A stretch of DNA of 57,916 bases from a virus: IMG/VR virus record IMGVR_UViG_3300031027_000019, positions 1-57,916 of that record; one strand, given 5' to 3'. Below the pieces are notes generated by a model. It made no database searches. It worked only from the letters and a program-made list of their open reading frames with translations, and was not told the origin of the DNA. A program made the position numbers and the translations under genes. This document shows, one piece after another, positions 8,151 through 16,005 of the stretch (position 1 is the stretch's first letter; each line of letters starts with the position of its first letter).

Positions 8151-9551
8151 ATGAAGGTCAATAAGCAAATTCTCGCAAAGTGGAAGCCAATTCTTGAGAA
8201 TGAATTTTATCCAAAGATTCGTGACAACTACCGTAAGCAGGTTACTGCTACATTGCTTGAGAACCAAGAAGTTTCTATCCTCAAGGGCGAAGCTATTGAT
8301 CGCAACATCCCTCGTGAGTTGATTCTCGAAAATGAAGTTCCTTCCAACGTTTCTGCAAACTTGGGCGGACCTCTCGCTAACAACACAACCAACGTTTCAG
8401 GTTATGACCCAGTTTTGATTAACTTGGTTCGTCGTAATATGCCTAACTTGATCGCTTATGATATTTGTGGTGTTCAGCCAATGACCATGCCTACCGGCTT
8501 GATCTTTGCTCTACGTACCAAGTATATCTCAAGCCCACCAGCTTCTGCTCCAGCAGGGTTGTTATCTCTTCCAGAAACCAACTATAACGAAGTTAACTCT
8601 GCATTCTCTGGTACTGGATCACAGACTGGTAATTCTCCAGCTGCGTTGAATAACGGTGGAACATACACCTACGGTACTGCACAGCCAACCCTAACCGGTG
8701 AAATGTTGGGTACTCCGGGTAATCCTTTCCCAGAAATGGGTATCACCATCGAAAAGGTTACAGTCTCTGCTCAGACTCGTGCTTTGAAGGCTGAATACAC
8801 CTCTGAAATTGCACAGGATTTGAAGTCTGTGCATGGATTGGACGCAGAAACAGAACTTGCAAACATCTTGCAGGCTGAAACACTCGCTGAAATCAACCGT
8901 GAAGTTGTTCGTACCGTTTATGTTATTGCAAAGCCCGGTTGTCAGAACACCGATTTGACCACTCCCGGTACTTTCGACTTGAACCTAGACTCTAACGGTC
9001 GTTGGGCTGTTGAAAAGTTCAAGGGTATGTTGTTCCAGATCGAGCGTGAGGCTAACCAAGTTGCTCGTGACACCAGACGCGGTCGTGGTAACATCATCAT
9101 CTGTTCATCTGACGTTGCTTCCGCATTGGCAATGGCAGGCGTTCTGAACTATGCTCCTGCCCTTTCAACAGGTTTGGACGTAGATGATACTGGTAACACC
9201 TTCGCTGGTATCCTACAGGGTCGTTACAAGGTCTACATCGATCCATATGCAGTCGCTTCTACACCTACAGCTGAAGCACACGCTGGATTCAACTTCTTCG
9301 TTGTTGGATTCCGTGGATCAAGTGCTTATGACGCAGGTTTGTTCTACTGCCCATATGTTCCACTCCAGATGTTCAAGACTTTGGACAGCGAGACCCTACA
9401 GCCTAAGATCGCCTTCAAAACGCGTTACGGCATGGTCGCAAACCCATTCGCACAGGGTACGACAGTTGGACTTGGTGCGTTGACAGCTTCTGCGAACGTG
9501 TACTACAGACGTTCTAGAGTTATCAATTTGACCGGTACAGCAGTAAGCTAA
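8151..9551 (+). CDS. 23: Major capsid protein (T4 gp23-like)
   Basis: The 466-residue HK97-fold shell protein. T4 gp23 motifs appear in order: AKWKPILE at the N-terminus, NLIAYDICGVQPM near residue 100, LKAEYTSEIAQDLKSVHGLD near 215, NREVVRTVY, FAGILQGRYKVYIDPYA near 350, and FKTRYGMVANPFA near 420. The first 60 or so residues correspond to the gp23 propeptide; ELILE near residue 63 is a plausible cleavage end. Codon choice (AAC, GGT, CGT) is more biased than in neighbours, as expected for a highly expressed gene. Confidence 0.97.
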   Translation: MKVNKQILAKWKPILENEFYPKIRDNYRKQVTATLLENQEVSILKGEAIDRNIPRELILENEVPSNVSANLGGPLANNTTNVSGYDPVLINLVRRNMPNLIAYDICGVQPMTMPTGLIFALRTKYISSPPASAPAGLLSLPETNYNEVNSAFSGTGSQTGNSPAALNNGGTYTYGTAQPTLTGEMLGTPGNPFPEMGITIEKVTVSAQTRALKAEYTSEIAQDLKSVHGLDAETELANILQAETLAEINREVVRTVYVIAKPGCQNTDLTTPGTFDLNLDSNGRWAVEKFKGMLFQIEREANQVARDTRRGRGNIIICSSDVASALAMAGVLNYAPALSTGLDVDDTGNTFAGILQGRYKVYIDPYAVASTPTAEAHAGFNFFVVGFRGSSAYDAGLFYCPYVPLQMFKTLDSETLQPKIAFKTRYGMVANPFAQGTTVGLGALTASANVYYRRSRVINLTGTAVS

Positions 9552-9574
9552 ACCAAGTAGTTGAAAGTTTTGAA

Positions 9575-9603
9575 GAAATCCCCTTAATTGGGGATTTCTT
9601 TTT
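9575..9603 (+). terminator. Rho-independent terminator after capsid gene
   Basis: A perfect 9-bp stem GAAATCCCC/GGGGATTTC with a 6-nt loop is followed by TTTTT. It ends the structural transcript. The stop codon of the converging minus-strand gene falls in its loop. Confidence 0.9.
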
Positions 9604-10420
9604 GTGCATAGTAATAGTGCTCATTTGATGAAAAACTAAATTTTACAAATCTATTTTCTTCCAGTTCATTAAACTCTTTTGGAGTTAAATCTTTATAACA
9701 TTTTTCTGCTGATTTACACTTTTGTACTAAAATTTTCACTTCGTTATCGGTGATTGTATCACGCTTTAATAATTCATACCACATCCATCGTGAAGCAACT
9801 TTCATTAAATTTTTAGATTCAGTCTTTGCTTTGATACTATTGATGACTTGTTGCTTTGTATCAGCATCAAGTGAATCTAACTCAGTGATAAACCTTTCTT
9901 CTCCAGCACGGCAAAATCTTTCTGGTAAAACACATTTACTACTGATAAATCCGTGTGGAAACTCGTTTGAATAATCCTTTGCAACTCCAAACCAATTGAA
10001 AGAGTGTACACATGTCGGTTGAATCCAGTATGGTATGGAAATTAACCAATGATTTGAGTCTATTTGAACCCATTCTGTAATAGATGAATCTCGTTCGGCC
10101 TCAACAACAGAATTTATACAATAGTGATGATGTCCATTATATTCATATAGAAGTGTAATCTCTTTTGTTCTATATTCGTCTAACATGACGCCATCTTCAT
10201 CAAACATATCAGCATCTTCGGATGATGCGGTACATCCAGATTCAGAAGCATCTATATTGCTGGTAATAGAATTGTGCAATAGATTAAAGTCTTTTTCTTC
10301 TATGACAACAGCGAAATCATATTTTTTACCATAGTCGTACTGGGGAATAATCTTTTGATTTGGATAAACAGACATTAGAATATTACCAAGTGTCTGTTCG
10401 GTTAGATAATTTGTATTCAT
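9584..10420 (-). CDS. Uncharacterised protein, 278 aa
   Basis: I do not recognise this family. The N-terminal half reads TLGNILMSVYPNQKIIPQYDY then YEYNGHHHY, an arrangement seen in some nuclease-like domains but without a clear catalytic set. The middle has many Trp and Cys residues. The C-terminal third is helical. It converges on the capsid gene terminator and is the last gene of its minus-strand run. Confidence 0.75.
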   Translation of the reverse strand: MNTNYLTEQTLGNILMSVYPNQKIIPQYDYGKKYDFAVVIEEKDFNLLHNSITSNIDASESGCTASSEDADMFDEDGVMLDEYRTKEITLLYEYNGHHHYCINSVVEAERDSSITEWVQIDSNHWLISIPYWIQPTCVHSFNWFGVAKDYSNEFPHGFISSKCVLPERFCRAGEERFITELDSLDADTKQQVINSIKAKTESKNLMKVASRWMWYELLKRDTITDNEVKILVQKCKSAEKCYKDLTPKEFNELEENRFVKFSFSSNEHYYYAQKEIPN

Positions 10421-10451
10421 CTTTATATTTTAAACCAATTCAAACAACCTG

Positions 10452-10775
10452 TCAATCCTCAACTGGAATATTAGCTTCAATCCAGTCAGCAATTTGTGGG
10501 AATGTGTAATTCAATCTATCATTCATTCCGATCAGTTCGCCTTTTTGATTAACGTCTATCCCACACCAATTGTCTGGAAGAGACGCATATTCTTCAGACC
10601 CATCATCGAATTGAAAAAGACTCATATTTTCACTTACAATTTTTGGAACTTCACAAATATTAGCTAAAACACCAAGACAGCAATTTCCATATGGTGTTTC
10701 TAGAGCATCAGTAATCTGTTTGCTCTCAGGATGACGAAGCTTCACACACCATTCATCACATAGTTGTCTTTTCAT
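10452..10775 (-). CDS. Small phage protein with CCLGVL motif, copy 1
   Basis: A 107-residue protein of unknown function. It has a helical start (DEWCVKLRHPES), then GNCCLGVLANIC, then a C-terminal block LIGMNDRLNYTFPQIADWIE. The paralogue at 12436-12744 has the same three blocks and supports the ATG at 10775 rather than an in-frame ATG 54 nt upstream inside the neighbouring gene. Proteins with CCLGVL are widespread in phages and have no assigned role. Confidence 0.75.
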   Translation of the reverse strand: MKRQLCDEWCVKLRHPESKQITDALETPYGNCCLGVLANICEVPKIVSENMSLFQFDDGSEEYASLPDNWCGIDVNQKGELIGMNDRLNYTFPQIADWIEANIPVED

Positions 10776-10776
10776 T

Positions 10777-11121
10777 TTAGAGTCCGTATGTTGAGAAAAA
10801 TGGTTTTTTATTCTTGATTTGTAAGTCAATATGTATCCTTGCTCTCACAAATATAAAAATAAAACCGAGACCAAAGACTATCGGATAGGCAATCAAGGCT
10901 GCAGTTCCTATACTCGCGTCATAGAAATAATTACCATTTGGTGTTATGGAATTCCATAACACAGGATCAATTATTGGCTTTAGAACATTTAACTCAACAA
11001 CAGATGTCATTATAAGTCCAAGGATTATCCACACACTAAATCCTTCAAACCACATCCAAAATGACCACTTCAATAGATCAATGGTAGATATTTCTTTTAC
11101 AATTTCAATCTCTTCGATCAT
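10777..11121 (-). CDS. Predicted membrane protein, 114 aa
   Basis: Two hydrophobic segments, WIILGLIMTSVV near residue 31 and AALIAYPIVFGLGFIFIFV near residue 72, suggest a two-pass inner-membrane protein with a basic C-terminal tail. It overlaps the end of the next upstream gene by 17 nt, so translation is probably coupled. No family recognised. Confidence 0.7.
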   Translation of the reverse strand: MIEEIEIVKEISTIDLLKWSFWMWFEGFSVWIILGLIMTSVVELNVLKPIIDPVLWNSITPNGNYFYDASIGTAALIAYPIVFGLGFIFIFVRARIHIDLQIKNKKPFFSTYGL

Positions 11122-11347
11122 TCATCCTCTCCTGTTCTACAGAACGATCATGAGCACCAATCAGATAGATTGGAACCATAAAGACAGCTATGAATACACA
11201 ACCACCAAAGAAGCCAATGAGTCCACCGCGACCAGCACCGGCCATTCCACCCATCAGGATGAATATGATGAGCCACGCAGTTCCGGGATGTTCACCCATA
11301 TCGGGGAGATTTCCACATCCTTTGATGATCCTACGAAAAGTTTTCAA
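11105..11347 (-). CDS. Small glycine-rich membrane protein, 80 aa
   Basis: Two hydrophobic helices with many glycines (ILMGGMAGAGRGGLIGFFGG) and a charged C-terminus. The start is a TTG preceded by a very strong CGGAGGAAG ribosome-binding site, which is why the TTG is accepted. First gene of a small membrane-protein pair. No family recognised. Confidence 0.65.
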   Translation of the reverse strand: MKTFRRIIKGCGNLPDMGEHPGTAWLIIFILMGGMAGAGRGGLIGFFGGCVFIAVFMVPIYLIGAHDRSVEQERMNDRRD

Positions 11348-11436
11348 GCAACTTCCTCCGTGGTTAATGTGAAGAAGTATATTAGAGTTTTAAAATTTGA
11401 TCAGTAGTTTTGATAAATCCAAAAGATTGAAGATGT

Positions 11437-11622
11437 TCAGGAGTCAAACGTATCATCTTTATCCTCAATGTTTTCTATTCTAGGAATCAAAATTTTATCC
11501 CATTCCTTTAATCGGTGACAACTACAAGTACAAATCATTCCACCATATTGTCCATTTGGAGGTTTTATTCTACCGGGACAAATATCACAATGACATTGAT
11601 CAGCGGGCTTTAACCAGACCAT
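11437..11622 (-). CDS. Cysteine-rich small protein, 61 aa
   Basis: It contains CHCDIC and CTCSCH clusters in its first 36 residues, a likely zinc-binding knuckle, followed by an acidic tail. Its start abuts the stop of the preceding small gene. Unknown function. Confidence 0.6.
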   Translation of the reverse strand: MVWLKPADQCHCDICPGRIKPPNGQYGGMICTCSCHRLKEWDKILIPRIENIEDKDDTFDS

Positions 11623-11790
11623 CTAAAACTCCCAATCCAGACGATCAAACTTCTCTCTAACCGCTTCCATTGTTCCAGAAATAATATCATAATGAAATTC
11701 TTCTGTCGGTGTTGGCATATCTGGTCTTGTTAAAAGAAAATAATCAACATCTTCCTGTTCAAACATGTACATATACCAATGTGTGTTCAC
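11623..11790 (-). CDS. Small acidic protein, 55 aa
   Basis: A short gene read from a GTG that overlaps the stop of the upstream membrane protein (GTGA), with GGTGG upstream; an in-frame ATG lies 18 nt further in. The product is acidic (FEQEDVDYF, MPTPTEEFHYD) and ends immediately before the next gene's ATG. The tight packing on both sides supports it being real. Unknown function. Confidence 0.55.
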   Translation of the reverse strand: MNTHWYMYMFEQEDVDYFLLTRPDMPTPTEEFHYDIISGTMEAVREKFDRLDWEF

Positions 11791-12233
11791 TCAACATCCA
11801 CCGGAATGCAATACTTTTGTTTGGCCGAGACAAGTGACTTTATGATGAGTGTCACAAAACCGGGTGTCTTGATTTCAAACTTATTTTCGATTGTGAAGAT
11901 TGGTGTGGATAGAAATCCTGTGATTGCATTTTCTTCTACGAGTTTTCCGACAACATAGAGAATGAAAGACCACATCACAACACTCATCATATCAATTATG
12001 TAAAGTCCAACATCATCGATATTTCTTTGATAATATTGATGAAAGAGTGGAGTGAACAAAATCCAACCTACAGTACCAATCGATAAAGTTCCAAGAACGA
12101 TAAGAAGTGTGAGTATAATGGCACCAAACACAACAACCCAACAATAACCACATAGATGTTTTGGTTCTTGGATGCTGATGACTTTATAGAATGAATAATG
12201 CCATGAATCTCTTTTGATTGTGAGTCTGTTCAT
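11787..12233 (-). CDS. Predicted membrane protein, 148 aa
   Basis: Two or three transmembrane segments are visible (VVVFGAIILTLLIVLGTLSI near residue 33; IDMMSVVMWSFILYVVG near residue 80) and a C-terminal strand-rich part. It is contiguous with the following small membrane gene. No family recognised. Confidence 0.7.
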   Translation of the reverse strand: MNRLTIKRDSWHYSFYKVISIQEPKHLCGYCWVVVFGAIILTLLIVLGTLSIGTVGWILFTPLFHQYYQRNIDDVGLYIIDMMSVVMWSFILYVVGKLVEENAITGFLSTPIFTIENKFEIKTPGFVTLIIKSLVSAKQKYCIPVDVE

Positions 12234-12434
12234 TTAAAGATACCTGTAGTTTGTCCACCAGCCAGTAAGGGGCCAAATTCCAACCATCAGGCCCAGTTTA
12301 AGTGTATTTGGTTTATTACAATACGAGTTTGGATATCCAGTCAAAGAAAGTCTCATAAAGAACCACTGAATAATTAGAAAATTTATCCAGAACAACCAAG
12401 TCTTTCCAAGAAATTTCTTTGTTGGTCGTTTCAC
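12234..12434 (-). CDS. Small membrane protein, 66 aa
   Basis: One or two hydrophobic segments rich in Trp (WLFWINFLIIQWFF; MVGIWPLTGWW). The GTG at 12434, immediately after the upstream stop and behind AGG, is preferred to an ATG at 12464 inside that gene. Unknown function. Confidence 0.6.
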   Translation of the reverse strand: MKRPTKKFLGKTWLFWINFLIIQWFFMRLSLTGYPNSYCNKPNTLKLGLMVGIWPLTGWWTNYRYL

Positions 12435-12435
12435 G

Positions 12436-12744
12436 TTAGAGATACCTGTCGATGTAAGCAGCAATCTGTTTAAAATTTAAACGCTTTTCGTCGTTGAGAC
12501 TAACAAGCTTTTTCTGATTGTCTTTACTCAATTGACAAAAGTTAAGTGTCTTCGAATCAAGTTCTCCATCGCCATTTTCTAAGAGGTCTACCACACTCGG
12601 AAGCTGTCCTTCAATGACTCTACAAAGAACACCTAGACAACAATATGAATCACCATCACAGAGTGTTTCAATTGTCTGTTCATATTTGTCACTGAGAAGA
12701 GCCTTAACCCACTTCTTCTTGATAGTTTTTTTCATCTTTTGCAT
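12436..12744 (-). CDS. Small phage protein with CCLGVL motif, copy 2
   Basis: Paralogue of the protein at 10452-10775: helical KKKWVKALLS start, YCCLGVLCRVIEG, and LVSLNDEKRLNFKQIAAYI at the end. 102 residues from the ATG at 12744, which has GGAG 9 nt upstream. An inverted repeat lies just upstream. Unknown function. Confidence 0.75.
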   Translation of the reverse strand: MQKMKKTIKKKWVKALLSDKYEQTIETLCDGDSYCCLGVLCRVIEGQLPSVVDLLENGDGELDSKTLNFCQLSKDNQKKLVSLNDEKRLNFKQIAAYIDRYL

Positions 12745-12760
12745 AAATTTTCTCCGATTG

Positions 12761-12798
12761 TAGCACGATAGTATCAAATTTCTAATACTATTGTGCTA
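12761..12798 (-). other. 14-bp inverted repeat between VWA gene and CCLGVL gene
   Basis: Two 14-nt arms (TAGCACGATAGTAT and its complement with one mismatch) enclose a 10-nt AT-rich loop. In the minus-strand transcript this gives a long hairpin just after the VWA stop and 17 nt before the next ribosome-binding site. There is no T-run, so it may be a processing or mRNA-stability element, or a protein site. Confidence 0.6.
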
Positions 12799-12808
12799 CA
12801 TGTTCACA

Positions 12809-13852
12809 TCAGAGAGCGCGAACTTGCGCCCAATACAGAGCCTTGGTTCCAGCCACCAGCTTGCGATTTACAGAAGTGGACTGAACGAAGATGTTGAAGT
12901 TTCCATGATCACCCGGATTGACAGCGACTGATCCAACTTCAGGCAGTCCAAGCAAATTACGAGCATGGGAACCAGAGTAGTAGAACCCGGAAGTCTTGTT
13001 CTGGATCACAATCTTCTTGTGGTCCTGAATGGCCTTCTCGCGCTTTGTCAACTGATAGAAACCCTGACCGAGCAAGTAGTTGTTGCGCTGCTCTTCGAAG
13101 AAGTCCCGAATCTGCTTGCCATCATCCTTGGTCTTGACATCATACACCTCAACCTCAGAGGTGATATTGTCCATCTTCTTGTGAACATCCTTGGCCTGAA
13201 CGTTGCTCAGATCAGTGTAGAAAGAAGACGAAGAGGTCTTTCCAGCCGAACGAGCAGCATAGAAACGCTTTACAGCACTGGTCGTTTCTACAGTTGCAAC
13301 TTCGACACCACGTTCGGTCTGGTCCCATCCCAAAATATTTGCAGCCGGGATTCCGAGACGGACAAGTCCATCAACACAATTGCGAGGTACACGGAAGACG
13401 AAAGTCCAGCGATCACTCTTTTGGAGAGAGTTGATGATTTCACCGAGCTTGTGTCCGCTCATACGAGAGTTGTTATCACCACCATCGGTCGTTGCCATGA
13501 CGATGAAAGACACATTGGTTTCATTATAGTCAGGCACCTTCTGCAACGCTGTGATTGTCTCATAGATAGCATCAAACAAAGGGGTGGAATCACCAGTCAC
13601 ATCATAGTGACCGGGTTGAATAGGACGTAGAACAGCGATGCTTGAGTTCTGTGCCTCAAAGACATTTCGTGCAGGACGGCCAATGCCACATTGCATGACA
13701 TAGGCGACTGTATCTTGTCCTTGAACGATGGATTCAGTCTTGAAGGACTGAATCATTGCATTGTAATCCTTGGCTGCAGCTTCCTTGATGGTTCGCATCG
13801 AGCCGGTATGATCACGAACAATACCGAGATAATTCTTGATTAGATTTGCCAC
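12809..13852 (-). CDS. VWA-domain (MIDAS) protein, 347 aa
   Basis: A von Willebrand factor A domain begins near the N-terminus: GIVRDHTGSM gives the D-x-T/S-x-S metal site, and ATTDGGDNNS near residue 150 supplies a later acidic loop. VWA domains bind protein partners through a divalent metal, so a host-interacting or assembly role is possible. The GTG start at 13852 is chosen because of AGAGGAAATATCA upstream. A consensus sigma70 promoter precedes it. Codon use is more biased and GC higher than in adjacent genes, suggesting high expression. Confidence 0.85.
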   Translation of the reverse strand: MANLIKNYLGIVRDHTGSMRTIKEAAAKDYNAMIQSFKTESIVQGQDTVAYVMQCGIGRPARNVFEAQNSSIAVLRPIQPGHYDVTGDSTPLFDAIYETITALQKVPDYNETNVSFIVMATTDGGDNNSRMSGHKLGEIINSLQKSDRWTFVFRVPRNCVDGLVRLGIPAANILGWDQTERGVEVATVETTSAVKRFYAARSAGKTSSSSFYTDLSNVQAKDVHKKMDNITSEVEVYDVKTKDDGKQIRDFFEEQRNNYLLGQGFYQLTKREKAIQDHKKIVIQNKTSGFYYSGSHARNLLGLPEVGSVAVNPGDHGNFNIFVQSTSVNRKLVAGTKALYWAQVRAL

Positions 13853-13901
13853 TGATATTTCCTCTATGAGTTGAAGTTTAGACAGTTTACTACTTGTTAC
13901 T

Positions 13902-13930
13902 ATTATACTACTTTGGACTGATGCTGTCAA
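13902..13930 (-). promoter_or_regulatory. Consensus sigma70 promoter for VWA gene
   Basis: On the minus strand TTGACA, 17 nt, TATAAT: both hexamers match the consensus exactly. The start site would lie about 45 nt upstream of the VWA start codon. Confidence 0.9.
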
Positions 13931-13982
13931 GTTTTAAAGTTGAAGGTGACTTTCTTTGCAATGGCTTGGGTAAGTTTCATGA

Positions 13983-14219
13983 TTAAAAATCCGAGTAGTA
14001 AAAATCTTGAGTGTAAACAGTGTATAGGTCATGTCCAATCACATAACTGACCTTCACTTGTCCATTGTGGTGATAGAGACTATTCACAATAATCTTCCCA
14101 TGAATCACTATTTGTGTCTTGACAAACTGCTTGGTAGCTTTCTCAGCAGCCCTAGCTTGCTTCAGAAGCTTTGCAATCTGTTCGACACTGGTAAATTCGT
14201 AGTTCACAGGTTTCTCCAA
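13983..14219 (-). CDS. Uncharacterised small protein, 78 aa
   Basis: A helical, Lys/Ala-rich first half (LLKQARAAEKATKQFVK) is followed by a beta-rich half (IVIHGKIIVNSLYHHNGQ). The start at 14219 is preceded by TTGGAGAA. It has its own promoter with the AACGGTA element. Unknown function. Confidence 0.65.
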   Translation of the reverse strand: MEKPVNYEFTSVEQIAKLLKQARAAEKATKQFVKTQIVIHGKIIVNSLYHHNGQVKVSYVIGHDLYTVYTQDFYYSDF

Positions 14220-14233
14220 ATTTCAATAAACAC

Positions 14234-14270
14234 ATCTTAAATCAAATTTGAAATCTTCTCAACTACCGTT
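14234..14270 (-). promoter_or_regulatory. Promoter with upstream AACGGTA element
   Basis: The minus strand reads GATGAACGGTA, then 24 nt, then TAAGAT; TTGAGA lies 17 nt before TAAGAT. The AACGGTA element at nearly the same spacing recurs at 44.8 and 50.7 kb. Confidence 0.6.
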
Positions 14271-14294
14271 CATCGGATCGTTAAATATTCAGAT

Positions 14295-14780
14295 ATGACA
14301 ATCATCAACTATACAGCCACCAATGGACTTTATGTCTCTGTCAAACCGACTCAGTTGTCCAGAGACACGATTTCACGTCTACAAGCCTTTGGCGACCATT
14401 CTGAGCCACCAGAAGAGCTTCACTGTACCATCGCCTATTCCAAGACGAGCGTGCCTGTAGGCTCAGCAGAAGCGGCTGTAATGGCAGCACCAACAAGATT
14501 CTCAGCATCTGCAATCGGATGTGAAGCATGGCCGGGAAGTGATGGAGATGGCTATATCGTTTTGCACCTTTCTAGTGCATCACTCCATTCAGAAAATAGG
14601 ACATGGAAGGCTCTAGGGGCAACATCAGATTTTGATACCTATAAACCGCATGTCACCATTGCCAAGAATCTAGATATCGAAAAGTATAAATATCAAGTCC
14701 AACACATTGATAAACAACTAAAAAGCAATCCTCTCCCATTGACTTTCTTTCAGTTGTTGATTAGTGACCTAAAGAAATGA
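14295..14780 (+). CDS. 2H phosphoesterase, candidate anti-CBASS nuclease (Acb1-like)
   Basis: A 161-residue 2H-family protein with two catalytic His-x-Thr motifs: LHCTIAYS (His43, Thr45) and PHVTIAK (His119, Thr121). T4 Acb1 (gp57B) is a 2H protein of similar length with its motifs at about the same positions; it degrades cyclic oligonucleotides made by CBASS defence. The match in length and motif spacing supports Acb1, but a general 2',5'-RNA ligase-like phosphoesterase is the alternative. It is one of two plus-strand genes isolated between minus-strand runs. Confidence 0.8.
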   Translation: MTIINYTATNGLYVSVKPTQLSRDTISRLQAFGDHSEPPEELHCTIAYSKTSVPVGSAEAAVMAAPTRFSASAIGCEAWPGSDGDGYIVLHLSSASLHSENRTWKALGATSDFDTYKPHVTIAKNLDIEKYKYQVQHIDKQLKSNPLPLTFFQLLISDLKK

Positions 14781-14810
14781 ACATCAAACTAACAATCGGA
14801 GAATTTTAAC

Positions 14811-15233
14811 GTGGATTTCCTTCCATATGTAACTGACCATGCTACTAGTATTGCCGCTCTTGCTACCGCTCTAGGTTCAATTGTGATTTCTCAGAGAAAG
14901 CTTTCAATTACTACAGCTAAAGAAAATGCAGAAAGACTCAAAGAGGATGCTGAGAAAAAAGCTAGACAAATTCGTGATGAAGTTAGTGCAGCTGCCAATA
15001 GCATCAGAAAGTCATCATCAGAAGCCATGACAGAATTGAAAAATGAGTTGAAAATTGAGATTAAAAAATATGAGGGGAAATGGATCGAATGTGAAGAGCG
15101 AGACACCGATAACAAGGTCCAGATAGGTAGTTTAAAAACTGAGTTGAGTGGTGTAAAAGAACGATTAGATGACTGTGAACAGAACCATAGAGCCAAGCCT
15201 AAACCAACTGCAAGACGTAAGAAGAAATTTTAA
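14811..15233 (+). CDS. Membrane-anchored coiled-coil protein, 140 aa
   Basis: GTG start with CGGAGAA upstream. A single N-terminal hydrophobic segment (SIAALATALGSIVI, residues 13-26) is followed by a long charged coiled coil and a basic tail (KPKPTARRKKKF). The layout resembles spanin or tape-like membrane-anchored helices, but no partner is visible. It follows the Acb1-like gene by 30 nt and converges with the metallopeptidase gene with a 4-nt overlap. Confidence 0.7.
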   Translation: MDFLPYVTDHATSIAALATALGSIVISQRKLSITTAKENAERLKEDAEKKARQIRDEVSAAANSIRKSSSEAMTELKNELKIEIKKYEGKWIECEERDTDNKVQIGSLKTELSGVKERLDDCEQNHRAKPKPTARRKKKF

Positions 15234-15883
15234 CGATACTTCCACTTTAAGTTTAAACCATAGGCACTACCAAACACTTCTCTGTAATAGTAAGGTAGTT
15301 TGGAATAGTCACCATCAAGATTTTCTGGCATTGCTTTAACAATCCTTTCCATATTATAAGGCTCTGATAGCGTTTCATCATACCAGCGCCTTGTTTCCAT
15401 TAGGACATTGTAGAAGTGGATATAGGCAGAAGCACGCTGTGCATAGTATTCGGGATTGATTGGGAGTTTCCACCCTTTAATCTTTCCAATCGCTCGACGC
15501 TCACAGTCTAGCTCACAATCCCTACACAAACCAATAATATTCTCCCTTTGTTTCCTAGACAGAGTAATTTCACCATTCAACCAAAGTTCCATGACAGAAT
15601 TTGAGTCAGAGGAAGACATGATCGTATTGGTCCATTCTGGACACTGTTCCATCCATTGATCAAAATGACAAGATTCGTGAACAAAAATTGGAAACCATTT
15701 TTCAAATGGCTGATCGACAGCAACAGCAAGTTCTGGTTTCGGAGAATCAGAAAAATACCCATTACAACCATCAACCAGTCTGGTTTTGGAAAAATTCAAT
15801 TTCACTTTGTTCTTCTTCAGTTCCTTTTCGATATGATTGATGAAGGGAAGAACAGAAGATGGAATTGCGTTAGTCGGCTTCAT
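15230..15883 (-). CDS. Putative zinc metallopeptidase (HExxH)
   Basis: A 217-residue protein with FVHESCHFDQW near residue 68, an HExxH zinc site, followed by a helical region with CRDCELDCERRA near residue 120 that could supply the third ligand. Substrate is unknown. It is the last gene of the ThyX operon. Confidence 0.7.
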   Translation of the reverse strand: MKPTNAIPSSVLPFINHIEKELKKNKVKLNFSKTRLVDGCNGYFSDSPKPELAVAVDQPFEKWFPIFVHESCHFDQWMEQCPEWTNTIMSSSDSNSVMELWLNGEITLSRKQRENIIGLCRDCELDCERRAIGKIKGWKLPINPEYYAQRASAYIHFYNVLMETRRWYDETLSEPYNMERIVKAMPENLDGDYSKLPYYYREVFGSAYGLNLKWKYR

Positions 15884-16005
15884 TTTGTTGATTCTATGAT
15901 TGCAAGAGCAGCTATTGCTGCCCCAGAATGATCACCTTTCAATAAACATCTGACAAACAAAACAATAGATGCACCCTGAAAGAAAAATTTTAGAAAATCA
16001 TTCAT
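15880..16005 (-). CDS. Small membrane protein, 41 aa
   Basis: It has one hydrophobic helix (GASIVLFVRCLL) and an Ala-rich tail. The ATG at 16005 overlaps the thyX stop by 8 nt and has AGGA upstream. Its stop overlaps the metallopeptidase start. A longer reading in the same frame would lie inside thyX and is not favoured. Confidence 0.55.
   Translation of the reverse strand: MNDFLKFFFQGASIVLFVRCLLKGDHSGAAIAALAIIESTK

Noticed and set aside
12965-13630. Long plus-strand frame opposite the VWA gene
   Set aside because: Antisense shadow of a strongly biased gene with clear VWA motifs and promoter on the other strand.
13928-13981. 17-codon frame MKLTQAIAKK between two minus-strand genes
   Set aside because: Very short, no ribosome-binding site, and its stop overlaps the -35 box of the VWA promoter; most likely chance.
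14281-14288. TTAAATAT as a late promoter for the Acb1-like gene
   Set aside because: Only 6 nt from the start codon, which would give a leaderless RNA; not supported by spacing elsewhere.
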